From: Gammaproteobacteria bacterium
GTDB taxonomy: Bacteria; Pseudomonadota; Gammaproteobacteria; Pseudomonadales; Azotimanducaceae
Assembly: GCA_030425195.1 (NCBI GenBank)
Contig: JAUIAV010000010.1
Location: forward strand, 1-64,000
Direction of reading: 5' to 3'
Length of the DNA: 64,000 bases
The number at the start of each line of letters is the position of its first letter. Within the stretch, counting starts at the first letter, position 1. Positions 42,857 to 56,098 of the stretch are shown one piece after another. The notes beneath the pieces were generated by a model. The model saw nothing but the letters and a program-made list of their open reading frames with translations, searched no databases and had not been told where the DNA came from. The translations under genes and the position numbers were made by a program.

Positions 42857-44176
42857 CTGGCCGGCGGCGCCACCGAACGGGCCAGGGCCGCACGGACCCT
42901 GAACGCGATCCTGAAGCGGGGGAAGACTACCGACCAATCGTTCGGTACAACCAAAGAGCCCACCCCGCTGGAGACCGAGATCGTCTACGGGGTCCTGCGT
43001 CACTATTTCTCGCTGGAATCCGTCATCGATGCCTGCCTGGACCGACCACTGCGAAGCAAAGACCAGGATATATGGGCTCTGCTCTTAGTTGGCGCTTACC
43101 AACTTCGTTTCATGCGGATCCCAGACCATGCGGTCATCAACGAGACCGTCGCCGCTACGCGGGCTCTGAAGAAGCCCTGGGCTCGCGGTCTGGTCAACGC
43201 GGTCCTGAGGAAAATCGCGGCGGATGACAACGCACCCGAACGTTCGGTCGAACTGCCTGAATGGCTCCAGGCAGCCATCGAGGTTACCTTTCCTGAGCAG
43301 GCCGACGCACTGACCGCGGCGACCACGGAACGCGCCCCCATGTCCCTTCGGGTCAATGTGCGCCGGACGACGCCGGAAGCCTACCGGTCCCGCCTGACCG
43401 GCGCCGGTATCGCTTTCGAGACGGGCTATCTGCCCGAGCATCTGGTGCTCGACAGACCCGTGCCCGCCCGCGATCTGCCCGGTCATGCACAAGGCCTGGT
43501 TTCGATTCAGGATGCAGGCGCTCAGCTGCTGACCCGGCTGCTGCCGGAAGGGCTCGACCCCAGGGCGCGAATTCTCGACGCCTGCGCGGCACCGGGAGGA
43601 AAGCTGTTTCAACTGGCCGAACGGCTGCCAGACGCTGAGCTCGTCGGCGTCGAGCGCTCGCCCGAGCGCCTGACCACGCTCCGGCAGGAAGCAGAACGGC
43701 TCGGTCATGGCGCCGTTCAGCTGGTTCAGGGCGACGCTACCGGTCGGGACTGGCCCGGCTCGGAACAATCCTTCGATCTCATTCTGCTCGACGCGCCCTG
43801 CTCCGGCACCGGCACGCTGCGCCGGCACCCGGACATCAAAATCCTGCGCAGGCCGGAGGATCTCGACAGCTATCACGCACTGCAGCTGTCTCTGCTGACC
43901 AACCTGTGGCCGCTGGTGAAGCCGGGCGGCACGCTCATCTACTGCACCTGCTCGCTGCTGACCCGGGAAAACGACGAGGTAATCGATGCCTTTCTCGAAA
44001 CGCCGCACGCCGAGGGGCAGCCGCCGGCACCGGCCGGGAACCTCGACCTGCCCACCGGGGTACCCACACGGCACGGCTGGCAGCTGCTGCCGCTTCCGGC
44101 AGGAACCGACCCGCCCAATCTGAGCGTGGATGGTTTTTACTTTGCCCGTATGACCCGGCGGGAGAAAGCGCGTTAA
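42857..44176 (+). CDS. rsmB: 16S rRNA m5C967 methyltransferase RsmB (CTG start proposed)
   Basis: About 439 residues with the N-terminal NusB-like RNA-binding domain (about 1-145) and a C-terminal SAM domain: DACAAPGGKLFQLAE, DAPCSGTGTLRRHP and the catalytic cysteine in YCTCSLLTREN. The first ATG, at 43112, would cut off half of the NusB-like domain. The frame is open and homologous upstream to just after the fmt stop (ERARAARTLNAILKRG ... LETEIVYGVLRHY) with no ATG, GTG or TTG. CTG at 42857 lies 8 bases after AGGAG (42844-42848) and gives the usual family length. Confidence 0.92.
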   Translation: MAGGATERARAARTLNAILKRGKTTDQSFGTTKEPTPLETEIVYGVLRHYFSLESVIDACLDRPLRSKDQDIWALLLVGAYQLRFMRIPDHAVINETVAATRALKKPWARGLVNAVLRKIAADDNAPERSVELPEWLQAAIEVTFPEQADALTAATTERAPMSLRVNVRRTTPEAYRSRLTGAGIAFETGYLPEHLVLDRPVPARDLPGHAQGLVSIQDAGAQLLTRLLPEGLDPRARILDACAAPGGKLFQLAERLPDAELVGVERSPERLTTLRQEAERLGHGAVQLVQGDATGRDWPGSEQSFDLILLDAPCSGTGTLRRHPDIKILRRPEDLDSYHALQLSLLTNLWPLVKPGGTLIYCTCSLLTRENDEVIDAFLETPHAEGQPPAPAGNLDLPTGVPTRHGWQLLPLPAGTDPPNLSVDGFYFARMTRREKAR

Positions 44177-44188
44177 GATGCGCGCGCC

Positions 44189-45562
44189 ATGAAGATTCTC
44201 ATCATCGGCGCCGGTCAGGTCGGCGGCACCCTGGCGGCGAACCTGGCAAGCGAAGCCTTCGACATCACCCTGGTCGACAACGACGAGTCGGTGCTGCAGG
44301 AGCTGCGTGACAAGCTGGACATACAGACCGTCAGAGGCTGGGGTTCCCACCCGGACGTGCTCCGTCGCGCCGGTGCGGACGACGCGGACATGCTGGTGGC
44401 CGTGACCTCCTCCGACGAGGTGAACATGATCGCCTGCCAGGTCTGCTATTCCCTGTTCCGCACGCCAACCAAGATCGCCCGCATCCGCGGCACCGCTTAC
44501 CTCACGCGGGAGGGGTTCTTCTCTCAGGAGCACATGCCCATCGACGTGCTCATCAATCCCGAGCAGGTGGTCACGGACAACGTCCGGCAGCTGCTCGAGC
44601 ATCCGGGTGCGCTGCAGGTACTCGACTTCGCGGACGGCCGGGTACAACTGGTGGCGGTGAAGGCCTACTACGGCGGACCGCTGGTGGGTCAGGAACTCTC
44701 TTTCTTCAAGGAACATCTGCCGAAGGTGGACATGCGGGTGGCCGCCATCTTCCGACGCGGCGAGGCCATCGTCCCTACCGGCACCACGGTGATCGAGGCG
44801 GACGACGAAGTATTCTGCATCGCTGCCGCCGAGCACATCAATGCCGTCATGGCGGAGCTCAGACGCGTCGAACGTCCGTTCAAGCGGATCATGATCGCCG
44901 GCGGCGGCAACATCGGCACCTCGCTGGCCCGGGCCATCGAACCGTACTTTTCGGTCAAGGTGCTCGAGTACAACGCCGGGCGCTGTGAGCAGCTCGCCGA
45001 GATGCTGAACAACACCGTGGTGCTGAATGTCAACGCCACGGACCGGGATCTGCTGCTCGAGGAGAACATCGAGCAGTGCGACGCTTTCTGCGCGGTGACC
45101 AATGACGACGAGGTGAACATCATGTCGTCATTGCTCGCCAAGAAGCTCGGGGCAAGACAGGTCATCACCCTGATCGGGAAACCCGCGTACGTGGATCTCG
45201 TCCAGGGCCACGACATCGACATCGCCATCTCTCCGCAGATGGCCACCACCAGTTCCCTGCTCAGCCATGTCCGTCGCGGCGATGTGGTGAAGGTGCACAG
45301 CCTTCGCCGTGGTGCTGCCGAAGCACTCGAAGCCATCGCGCACGGGGACGAGAAGAGCTCAAAGGTGGTCGGTCGGGCCATACGCGATATCGACCTGCCG
45401 AAAGGCACCAGCATCGGCGCCATCGTACGGGGCGAAAAGGTGATCATCGGCCACGACAACGTGGTGATCGAATCGGACGACCACGTCATTCTGTTTCTGA
45501 CCGACAAGCGTCAGGTGGCAGCGGTCGAACGTCTGTTCCAGGTCGGCCTGACTTTCTTCTAG
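44189..45562 (+). CDS. trkA: Trk potassium uptake regulatory subunit TrkA
   Basis: A 457-residue cytoplasmic protein made of two RCK units, each a Rossmann NAD-binding half plus a TrkA-C half. First [14 protein letters not shown] (about 7-20), second [14 protein letters not shown] (about 234-247). The duplicated acidic [14 protein letters not shown] and [14 protein letters not shown] segments confirm the tandem. It gates the TrkH channel encoded 3 bp downstream. Confidence 0.96.
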   Translation: MKILIIGAGQVGGTLAANLASEAFDITLVDNDESVLQELRDKLDIQTVRGWGSHPDVLRRAGADDADMLVAVTSSDEVNMIACQVCYSLFRTPTKIARIRGTAYLTREGFFSQEHMPIDVLINPEQVVTDNVRQLLEHPGALQVLDFADGRVQLVAVKAYYGGPLVGQELSFFKEHLPKVDMRVAAIFRRGEAIVPTGTTVIEADDEVFCIAAAEHINAVMAELRRVERPFKRIMIAGGGNIGTSLARAIEPYFSVKVLEYNAGRCEQLAEMLNNTVVLNVNATDRDLLLEENIEQCDAFCAVTNDDEVNIMSSLLAKKLGARQVITLIGKPAYVDLVQGHDIDIAISPQMATTSSLLSHVRRGDVVKVHSLRRGAAEALEAIAHGDEKSSKVVGRAIRDIDLPKGTSIGAIVRGEKVIIGHDNVVIESDDHVILFLTDKRQVAAVERLFQVGLTFF

Positions 45563-45565
45563 GAC

Positions 45566-47011
45566 ATGCATCTCCCCGTCATCCTGCGCGTCACCGGCAT
45601 TCTGCTGATGCTGTTCTCCACCATGCTGGCCATGCCCATGCTGGTGGCCTACATCTACAGCGAGGATACCTACGCGACCTTTCTCTCCGGTTTCGGCATC
45701 ACCCTGATCACGGGTGCCGCGTTCACGCTGGCCGGACGGGGACAGCGGGAGCTCAGAAGCGGTGACGGTTTCCTCATCACCGTGCTCTTCTATCTCGGTC
45801 TGGGGCTGTTCGGCTCGATCCCCCTGTATCTCGCCGAGGCGACCGACCTCAGCCTCACGGACGCGGCGTTCGAATCTCTGTCAGCACTGACCACCACGGG
45901 TGCTACGGTGATTGCCGGGCTGGACGAGCTGCCCAAGTCGCTGCTCTTCTATCGCCAGCTTCTGCAGTGGTTCGGCGGCATGGGCATCATCGTTCTCGCC
46001 GTCGCCATCCTGCCCATGCTCGGCATCGGCGGGATGCAGCTCTACCGGGCGGAATCGCCGGGACCGGTAAAGGACAACAAGCTTACGCCGCGGATCACCG
46101 AGACCGCGAAAGCGCTCTGGTATCTCTATCTCAGCATCACAATCGTCTGCACGCTCTGTTACTGGGCGGCAGGCATGTCTCTGTTCGACGCCATCTGTCA
46201 CAGCTTCTCCACCGTTGCCATCGGCGGTTTCTCCACCCACGATGCCAGCATCGGCTACTTCGACAACCCGGCGGTCGAGATGGTGGCCATCGTCTTCATG
46301 GTCATCGCCGGAATCAACTTCGGTCTGCACTTCATTGCCATAAACCGCCGCAACCCCATGCTGTACTTCCGCGACCGGGAAGTCCGCGCGTATCTGTTCG
46401 TGCTTTCGGTAGTGGCCGTCATCGTCTGCTGGGTGCTCGGGCGGAACCCCGAGGCCTCCTCGGCGCCCATCCGCGAAGGGGTCTTTCACGCGGTGAGCAT
46501 CGCCACCACCACGGGCTTCGCCACCACCAACTTCAGCCTCTGGCCGTCCGTGGCGCCCATCATCCTGCTTTTCGCCGCGTTCGCCGGCGGTTGCGCCGGT
46601 TCCACCGCCGGTGGCATCAAGATCATCCGCGTGCTGCTCATCTATCTGCAGGGAGCGAGAGAGATCCGCCGCCTGATACACCCGAACGGCGTCTTTCCCG
46701 TGAAGCTCGGCAGGCAGAAAGTTCCCGACCGGGTCATCGAAGCGGTCTGGGGGTTTTTCTCCGTATACGTCATCGTCTTCCTGACCATGGTGACCGCGGT
46801 GATGCTGCTGTCCGATCTCGATTTCATCACCGCTTTCTCGGCGGTGGGTGCCTGCCTGAACAATCTGGGTCCCGGCCTGGGGGCAGTGGCGGAAAACTAT
46901 TCGGCGCTGGACGCTGTCGTGAAATGGGGGCTCATCTTCGCCATGCTGCTCGGCCGCCTGGAGATCTTCACCCTGCTCGTGCTCTTCACCCCGGCTTTCT
47001 GGCGCCGGTGA
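45566..47011 (+). CDS. trkH: Trk potassium transporter subunit TrkH
   Basis: A 481-residue membrane protein, the K+-conducting subunit. The four pseudo-repeat selectivity loops are visible: [34 protein letters not shown] and [11 protein letters not shown], with the intervening [17 protein letters not shown] region used for gating. ATG at 45566. Forms an operon with trkA and probably def-fmt-rsmB. Confidence 0.96.
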   Translation: MHLPVILRVTGILLMLFSTMLAMPMLVAYIYSEDTYATFLSGFGITLITGAAFTLAGRGQRELRSGDGFLITVLFYLGLGLFGSIPLYLAEATDLSLTDAAFESLSALTTTGATVIAGLDELPKSLLFYRQLLQWFGGMGIIVLAVAILPMLGIGGMQLYRAESPGPVKDNKLTPRITETAKALWYLYLSITIVCTLCYWAAGMSLFDAICHSFSTVAIGGFSTHDASIGYFDNPAVEMVAIVFMVIAGINFGLHFIAINRRNPMLYFRDREVRAYLFVLSVVAVIVCWVLGRNPEASSAPIREGVFHAVSIATTTGFATTNFSLWPSVAPIILLFAAFAGGCAGSTAGGIKIIRVLLIYLQGAREIRRLIHPNGVFPVKLGRQKVPDRVIEAVWGFFSVYVIVFLTMVTAVMLLSDLDFITAFSAVGACLNNLGPGLGAVAENYSALDAVVKWGLIFAMLLGRLEIFTLLVLFTPAFWRR

Positions 47012-47035
47012 GGGAAGCGGAGTCCGCCGGCCGGA

Positions 47036-47914
47036 TCAGTAAGGGTCCGGTGTCCCTTGAGGCGGTTTCTTGAAGCGCTTGTATTCCCACTGATACTGAG
47101 CCGGGTCCTGCTGCACCAGCTTCTCGATGGCCGCGTTCATGGCGCTGACGGACTGCTCCACGTCCTCTGAATGAATCGCGGCATCCACCTCGTGGAAGGC
47201 GATGCGGAAACCGTCGTCGTCCCGGGTGCAGGTGCCGAGCACCACCAGCGGATCCGTGCTGCGGATGAGCCGGTGCGCGAACGTCATGGTCAGCGCAGGG
47301 CGATTGAAGAAAGGCGCATAGACACCGGCGCTGCGGGCGGGAACCTGGTCGGGGAGGATGCTCACCGGCTTGCCGCGTTTCAGTGCCTGAAGCACGCCCC
47401 GCACGCCCTGGGCATCGATGGGCAGGAGGGTAGCGCCGGTCCGTTCCCGGCTCTCGCGGATCATGGCATCGATGCTCGCGATCTTCGGCGGATCATAGAG
47501 CGCCATGAAACCATAGCGTCCGAAGTAGAGGGCGAAAAGCTCCCAGTTGCCGTAGTGCGGTGCCAGCACCAGGATGCCGCGATGCTCGTCGAGCGCCTTC
47601 TGCAGAGGCGCGAAACCGTCCACGCCCCTGATCAGCGACCGTATCTTTTCCTCCGGCCACCGGAAGGTGATACCCGCTTCCGCCAGGAGCCGTCCGGTGT
47701 GACGGAGGCTTTCCTGCGTCAGCGTCTTCCGCTGCGCGTCCCGCATTGCCGGAAAGCAGTACTTGAGATTGATCTCGGTGTTCTTCGCCGAGCGGGTACC
47801 GAAGAGAAAATTCAGATTGCCCATGGCGTTGCCGACGGTCCGGGTGGCGCTGTAGGGCAACAGCGCCATCAGACCGACCCAGAGCCGCAGCAGTATGGGG
47901 GCTAGAGCGTCCAA
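47036..47914 (-). CDS. LpxL-type lipid A lauroyl acyltransferase
   Basis: About 292 residues of the LpxL/LpxM/HtrB family, inner-membrane enzymes adding secondary acyl chains to Kdo-lipid A. One N-terminal membrane segment, then the catalytic HX4E box in VLAPHYGNWELFALY, with FMALYDPPK and SILPDQVPARSAGVYAPFF downstream. TTG at 47914, overlapping the end of tag, gives the usual N-terminus; an ATG at 47869 is the alternative. Which position it acylates cannot be told. Confidence 0.9.
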   Translation of the reverse strand: MDALAPILLRLWVGLMALLPYSATRTVGNAMGNLNFLFGTRSAKNTEINLKYCFPAMRDAQRKTLTQESLRHTGRLLAEAGITFRWPEEKIRSLIRGVDGFAPLQKALDEHRGILVLAPHYGNWELFALYFGRYGFMALYDPPKIASIDAMIRESRERTGATLLPIDAQGVRGVLQALKRGKPVSILPDQVPARSAGVYAPFFNRPALTMTFAHRLIRSTDPLVVLGTCTRDDDGFRIAFHEVDAAIHSEDVEQSVSAMNAAIEKLVQQDPAQYQWEYKRFKKPPQGTPDPY

Positions 47915-48504
47915 GATGCGGCGATTGTGCCGCAACGCTCGAAGGCGGGGCAAGACGTGAGGTGATCGTTCACCAGACCGGCACTCTGCATGAAGGCGTA
48001 GCAGGTGGTCGGTCCCACAAAACGGAATCCCGCTTTCTTGAGGGTTTTTGCCATCTGCCGGGATGCCTCCGTCTCCGAAGGCACCGCGCGCAGGGTTCTG
48101 AAGGCGTTCTGCCGGGGACGGCCATCCACGAACGACCACAGCAGCGGCGCGAACTCGCCCGGCATGTCCGCGACCAGTCTTGCGTTCCCCACCATGGCCT
48201 CTATTTTTCCTCTGTGGCGGATCACGCCGGGATCTTCGAGCCATTCGTCGATTTCCGCCGTGGTCGCTTCCGCCAGGCGCACCGGATCGAAGTCATGGAA
48301 ACGGCTGAACATGTGGGGCCGCTTCTTGAGAATCGTCAGCCAGGAAAGTCCGGCCTGCATACCTTCCAGGACGAGCCGCTCGAACAGGGCCTGCTCGTCA
48401 GCCACCGGTACGCCCCATTCCTGGTCGTGATAGGCGATGTAATCCGGATCCGACGTGCACCAGTCGCAGCGCCGGTCAGCGGATGCCGGTTTCTCTCCCG
48501 CCAT
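47902..48504 (-). CDS. tag: DNA-3-methyladenine glycosylase I
   Basis: A 200-residue base-excision repair enzyme removing 3-methyladenine. It has the Tag zinc cysteine and entry region RCDWCTSDPDYIAYHDQEWG, the helix-hairpin region LSWLTILKKR, and the C-terminal GFRFVGPTTCYAFMQSAGLVNDH with the second set of zinc ligands (HLTSCPAFERC). Start at 48504 is the first ATG just before homology. Overlaps the acyltransferase start. Confidence 0.95.
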   Translation of the reverse strand: MAGEKPASADRRCDWCTSDPDYIAYHDQEWGVPVADEQALFERLVLEGMQAGLSWLTILKKRPHMFSRFHDFDPVRLAEATTAEIDEWLEDPGVIRHRGKIEAMVGNARLVADMPGEFAPLLWSFVDGRPRQNAFRTLRAVPSETEASRQMAKTLKKAGFRFVGPTTCYAFMQSAGLVNDHLTSCPAFERCGTIAASWTL

Positions 48505-48558
48505 CGATTTTGACCCCGTACCCCATATCCCGTATGTTGCGCCGCGATTGTACCGGAG

Positions 48559-49140
48559 GTGGAACCGGCGCAGGTGTGCAAGCTCATACTCCTGGATCGG
48601 GACGGCGTGATCAATCAGGACTCCGACGCATTCGTCAAATCCGTCGATGAGTTTCTTCCGCTGCCCGGATCCATCGATGCCATCGCGGACCTCTGTACCG
48701 CGGGTTTCCGCGTCGCCGTGTGCACCAATCAGTCCGGCGTCGGCCGCGGCCTGCTCACGGAAGCCGAACTCGGTCGGATCCACAGCAGGCTCGAGAGGCT
48801 GGTCACTGCCGCCGGCGGTCAGATCGATGCGATCCGGTACTGTCCTCATCTGCCTGACGCCGGCTGTGACTGCCGCAAGCCTGCCCCGGGTATGGTCCTG
48901 GCGCTGCTGGATACCCTCGGAATCGCCGCGGAAGACACGGTGGTCGTCGGGGATTCCATCCGGGATCTCCAGGCCGGCCGGGCGGCCGGCTGCCGCACGG
49001 TTCTGGTTCGGACGGGCAACGGTCAGCGCGTGGAAGCTGACGCCAGGCGGGAAGGTTTTCGGGAAGTCTTTGAGGATCTGGCCGAGTTCAGCAGAGCCGA
49101 GATCCTCAGGCGGAATGCGGCCTCCAGGGTGCAACATTGA
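48559..49140 (+). CDS. gmhB: D-glycero-beta-D-manno-heptose 1,7-bisphosphate 7-phosphatase
   Basis: A 193-residue HAD phosphatase for the ADP-heptose pathway of LPS core. Catalytic aspartates in ILLDRDGVINQDS, motif II VCTNQSGVGRG, the zinc loop CPHLPDAGCDCRKPAPGM and motif IV VVVGDSIRDL. GTG start at 48559 within a GGAG-rich leader. Its stop overlaps the acyltransferase start, pairing two envelope-lipid genes. Confidence 0.94.
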   Translation: MEPAQVCKLILLDRDGVINQDSDAFVKSVDEFLPLPGSIDAIADLCTAGFRVAVCTNQSGVGRGLLTEAELGRIHSRLERLVTAAGGQIDAIRYCPHLPDAGCDCRKPAPGMVLALLDTLGIAAEDTVVVGDSIRDLQAGRAAGCRTVLVRTGNGQRVEADARREGFREVFEDLAEFSRAEILRRNAASRVQH

Positions 49141-49877
49141 ATATGTTGCGGTCGGTGCTTTTCTATCTGGGCTATTCCCTGGCCACTCTGATCTGGGGCA
49201 CCCTGTCCGTTCTGGTCGGCTGGGTGCTGCCCACCAGGCCGCGGTTTCTGTTCATCATCGGCGCGTGGACGCGCATCTGTCTCTGGTGGCTCAAGGTCAC
49301 CTGCGGTATCCGCGTGGAAGTCAGTGGCCGCGAGCACATTCCCGATACGCCCTGCGTGGTGCTGTGCCGACACGAAAGCACCTGGGAAACCCTGTTTCTG
49401 CAGACTCTGCTGGCACCCCAGGCAACCATCATCAAGCGTGAGCTGCTCTGGATCCCTTTCTTCGGATGGGCGTTTGCACTGAACAAACCCATCGCCATAG
49501 ACCGGGGCACTCCGCGCAGCGCACTCAAACGGCTGATCTCGGTCGGGCGGTCGCGCCTGTCCGAAGGCATCTGGGTGGTGCTGTTTCCGGAGGGCACCCG
49601 CATGCCGCCGGGCACCATGGGCCGCTTTCAGGTGGGCGGTTCCGCACTCGCAAGTGCGGCCGGGGCGGATGTGCTGGTGATTGCGCACAATGCCGGTGAC
49701 TGCTGGCCGGCGCATGCGCTGGTCAAGACGCCCGGCACCATCAGCGTGCGCATCATGCCCCCCATCCGAACGATCGGTCTGGACACCAAGGCCATCACGG
49801 CTGCAGCGGAAACCCTGCTCGCGGAAGGCCAGCAGACCCTGCCGGGCAGAAATCCTGCGAACGAAACGCCCATCTGA
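49137..49877 (+). CDS. plsC: 1-acyl-sn-glycerol-3-phosphate acyltransferase
   Basis: A 246-residue inner-membrane enzyme making phosphatidic acid. Two N-terminal hydrophobic segments (about 4-32 and 36-55), then the acyltransferase motifs: CRHESTWET (an HX4E box instead of the commoner HX4D), KRELLWIPFFGWA, and the glycerol-phosphate site FPEGTRMPPG. TTG at 49137 overlaps the gmhB stop; ATG at 49143 is an alternative two codons in. Confidence 0.92.
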   Translation: MNMLRSVLFYLGYSLATLIWGTLSVLVGWVLPTRPRFLFIIGAWTRICLWWLKVTCGIRVEVSGREHIPDTPCVVLCRHESTWETLFLQTLLAPQATIIKRELLWIPFFGWAFALNKPIAIDRGTPRSALKRLISVGRSRLSEGIWVVLFPEGTRMPPGTMGRFQVGGSALASAAGADVLVIAHNAGDCWPAHALVKTPGTISVRIMPPIRTIGLDTKAITAAAETLLAEGQQTLPGRNPANETPI

Positions 49878-49885
49878 GCGAAGAT

Positions 49886-53427
<3,542 letters not shown>

Positions 53428-53455
53428 GTCCCGAGCCCGGCGCTATCAGCGGGGT

Positions 53456-54559
53456 TTACAGGCGCATCGGCATGACGACGTATACCGCATCGTCTTTGCC
53501 CATGCCCTCGATCAGTGCGCTGCTGTTCGCGTCTGACACCGACAGCTGGATCTGTTCCGTATCCAGAACGTTGAGCACATCCTGCAGATACGAAACGTTG
53601 AATCCGATTTCCAGACGATCACCCTCGTAGTCCACGGCCACCTGTTCCTCGGCCTCTTCCTGCTCGGGGTTATTGGCCTGAATGGTCATCAGCTCGCCGT
53701 CGATGATCATCCGCACACCGCGGTATTTCTCGTTGGAGAGAATGGATGCCCGCTGAAACGCCTGCTTCAGCGAAGCCCGGTCGCCCGTGATCGTTCGACC
53801 CAGATCCTTGGGGACCACCTTTTCATAGTCAGGAAACTTACCATCGACCAGCTTGGTGGTCAGGGTATAAGGACCCTTCGAGACCCGCAGATGATTCGCG
53901 CCGAGCTGCAGCAGCACGTCGTCGTCGCCATCGTCCAGAAGACGGCTCATTTCCAGCACCCCTTTCCGCGGCACAATGGCCTGCAGCCGTTCACTGCCGG
54001 CGCCGGCGCCGTCGAGGGTGCTCATGGCGAGACGGTGTCCATCGGTGGCGACGGTACGCAGGTGCTGGGGCGTGACCTCGAGCAGCATGCCATTCAGGAA
54101 ATACCGGACGTCCTGCTGCGCCATCGAAAAGCTCACCTGGTCGAGAAGGCTCTGCAGATCCGCCTGTGAAACCCGGAACTCCGCATCGTCCGCACCGCTT
54201 TCCACCTTGGGGAAATCCGCTGCCGGCAGAGTTGCCAGGGTGAACCGGCTCCGGCCGGAACGCACCGTCGCACGATCACCCGCCACTTCGACCGTCACCT
54301 CGGCCTCCTCCGGCAGGGAGCGCCAGATGTCCGCCAGCTTGCGGGCCGGGATGGTGGCTTCTCCTTCCTGCTGAATTTCCACATCGCTTTCGACGGCCAC
54401 CAGTTCCACCTCCAGATCCGTGCCAGTCAGCGACAGGCCGCCGTCACGGGCCACGACTAACAAGTTGGCCAACACCGGCAGCGTCTGCCGGCGCTCGACG
54501 ACGCCGGTCACCAGCTGCAGGGAACGGAGCAGGGATTCTCTATTGGTGGTGAACTTCAT
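53456..54559 (-). CDS. dnaN: DNA polymerase III beta sliding clamp
   Basis: A 367-residue clamp that tethers polymerases to DNA. Starts at ATG 54559 (MKFTTNRESLLRSL), the family N-terminus; the open frame upstream is non-homologous. Three repeated domains; landmarks are TLPVLANLLV, VATDGHRLAMS, FPDYEKVVP and the C-terminal VMPMRL that forms part of the partner-binding pocket. Between dnaA and recF, with a 171-bp gap to dnaA and no supported feature in it. Confidence 0.97.
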   Translation of the reverse strand: MKFTTNRESLLRSLQLVTGVVERRQTLPVLANLLVVARDGGLSLTGTDLEVELVAVESDVEIQQEGEATIPARKLADIWRSLPEEAEVTVEVAGDRATVRSGRSRFTLATLPAADFPKVESGADDAEFRVSQADLQSLLDQVSFSMAQQDVRYFLNGMLLEVTPQHLRTVATDGHRLAMSTLDGAGAGSERLQAIVPRKGVLEMSRLLDDGDDDVLLQLGANHLRVSKGPYTLTTKLVDGKFPDYEKVVPKDLGRTITGDRASLKQAFQRASILSNEKYRGVRMIIDGELMTIQANNPEQEEAEEQVAVDYEGDRLEIGFNVSYLQDVLNVLDTEQIQLSVSDANSSALIEGMGKDDAVYVVMPMRL

Positions 54560-54730
54560 CTCTCGGATCTCTTCTTCGCTTCTCTGGGCTTCTCTTTGCT
54601 GTTCTTTATTATTCTCTATATCCCGCCGCATCGCCCGCCCCGGTGACGGGTGCAACCGGCGGACTTAACCGACGGCGCCCGGCACCCATGCGGGTCCGGG
54701 CCAGTCAGGAGGCGGGGATTGGTCGTCTGC

Positions 54731-56077
54731 TCAGCTGGCCAGCAGGCGGCTGAGATTCTTGTAGTCCTCGGAGACGTCCGTATTGCTTTCCCGCAGTTCC
54801 GCAATCTTGCGGCAGGCGTGTAACACCGTGGTGTGATCGCGCCCGCCAAACGCTTCGCCGATCTCCGGCAGGGAGTGATTGGTCAGCTCCTTCGCCAGGG
54901 CCATCGCCACCTGTCGGGGCCGGGCAATGGTGCGATTCCGACGCTTGGACAGAATATCGGAAATCTTGATGTTGTAGTACTCGGCCACCGTCCGCTGAAT
55001 GTTGTCGATCCCGACCTGGCGGTCCTGGATGACGAGCAGATCGCGGAGCGCCCGCTTCACCTGCTCGATGCTGATCCGGCTGCCTGTGAACCGGGCATTG
55101 GCGATCACCCGTCTGAGAGCGCCTTCCAGTTCCCGCACGTTCGAGCGGATACGTTCTCCGATGAAGAAGGCGACGGCCGGGTCCAGTTCCACGTGCTCCG
55201 CTTCCGCCTTCTTCATGAGAATCGCCACCCGGGTCTCGATGTCGGGGGCTTCCATCTCCACCGTCAGCCCCCAGACGAACCGGGACTTCAGGCGCTCCTC
55301 GAGACCGTCGATCTCCCGCGGATACTGATCCGAAGTGAGCACCATCTGACTGCCTCTCTCGAGCAGCCCGTTGAACACGTGGAAGAACTCCTCCTGGGAG
55401 CGGAGCTTCTTCGCGAAGAACTGGATGTCGTCGATGAGGAGCGTATCCACCGAGCGGTAATAGGACATGAAATCCGCCATGGTGCCCTGACGCAGGGCCT
55501 TCACCATGTCCTGAACGAACCGCTGCGAATGCAGATAGACCACCTTCGCGTTCGGATTGGCCGCCTTGATCTCGTTGCCCACTGCCTGCATCAGATGGGT
55601 CTTACCCAATCCCACGTCACCGTAAAGCAGCAGCGGGTTATAGGACTGACCCGCATTCTTGGCCACCTGGGTTGCTGCCGCCTTGGCCATCTCGTTGGAT
55701 TTGCCTTCGACGAACGTGGAGAAGGTGAAGTCGCTGTTCAGCTGATGCTGAGCAGCCTGTCTGGCTTCACGTTCGGAGACGCCACCGGATCCATCTGCTC
55801 TCACGGGCATGGGTTCCGGCGCGCGCTCGTCCGCATCGCCCACATCCAGATCGACGTCGAGCGACCGGCCCGGATCGCCGAGCTGATCGAGCAGCTCGTT
55901 GATCCGCTCGAGATAGGCCATCTGGACCTGATTTCTGACGTAGCGGTTCGGTGCATAGATGTAAAGCCGGTCTTCTTCCTCACGCGCCTGCAGCGGCCGG
56001 ATCCACGTGTTGTACTGCTGAGACGAAAGCTCGTCCTGTAGCCGATCTAGGCACTTGTGCCAAACGGAACGTCCCAC
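54731..56077 (-). CDS. dnaA: Chromosomal replication initiator DnaA
   Basis: About 448 residues. Domain I (about 1-85, with [12 protein letters not shown] and [10 protein letters not shown]), acidic linker domain II (to about 125), AAA+ domain III with [10 protein letters not shown] and LLIDDIQFF, and DNA-binding domain IV with [18 protein letters not shown] at 56077 (MGRSVWHK) is preferred because homology starts there and GGGGG lies upstream; TTG at 56098 is the alternative. Faces away from the origin gap. Confidence 0.97.
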   Translation of the reverse strand: MGRSVWHKCLDRLQDELSSQQYNTWIRPLQAREEEDRLYIYAPNRYVRNQVQMAYLERINELLDQLGDPGRSLDVDLDVGDADERAPEPMPVRADGSGGVSEREARQAAQHQLNSDFTFSTFVEGKSNEMAKAAATQVAKNAGQSYNPLLLYGDVGLGKTHLMQAVGNEIKAANPNAKVVYLHSQRFVQDMVKALRQGTMADFMSYYRSVDTLLIDDIQFFAKKLRSQEEFFHVFNGLLERGSQMVLTSDQYPREIDGLEERLKSRFVWGLTVEMEAPDIETRVAILMKKAEAEHVELDPAVAFFIGERIRSNVRELEGALRRVIANARFTGSRISIEQVKRALRDLLVIQDRQVGIDNIQRTVAEYYNIKISDILSKRRNRTIARPRQVAMALAKELTNHSLPEIGEAFGGRDHTTVLHACRKIAELRESNTDVSEDYKNLSRLLAS

Positions 56078-56098
56078 CTGCGTTTGCCCCCAATGCAA

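Noticed and set aside
55180-55200. A third parS-like sequence in dnaA
   Set aside because: Only the left half (GTTCCACGTG) matches; the right half is unrelated.
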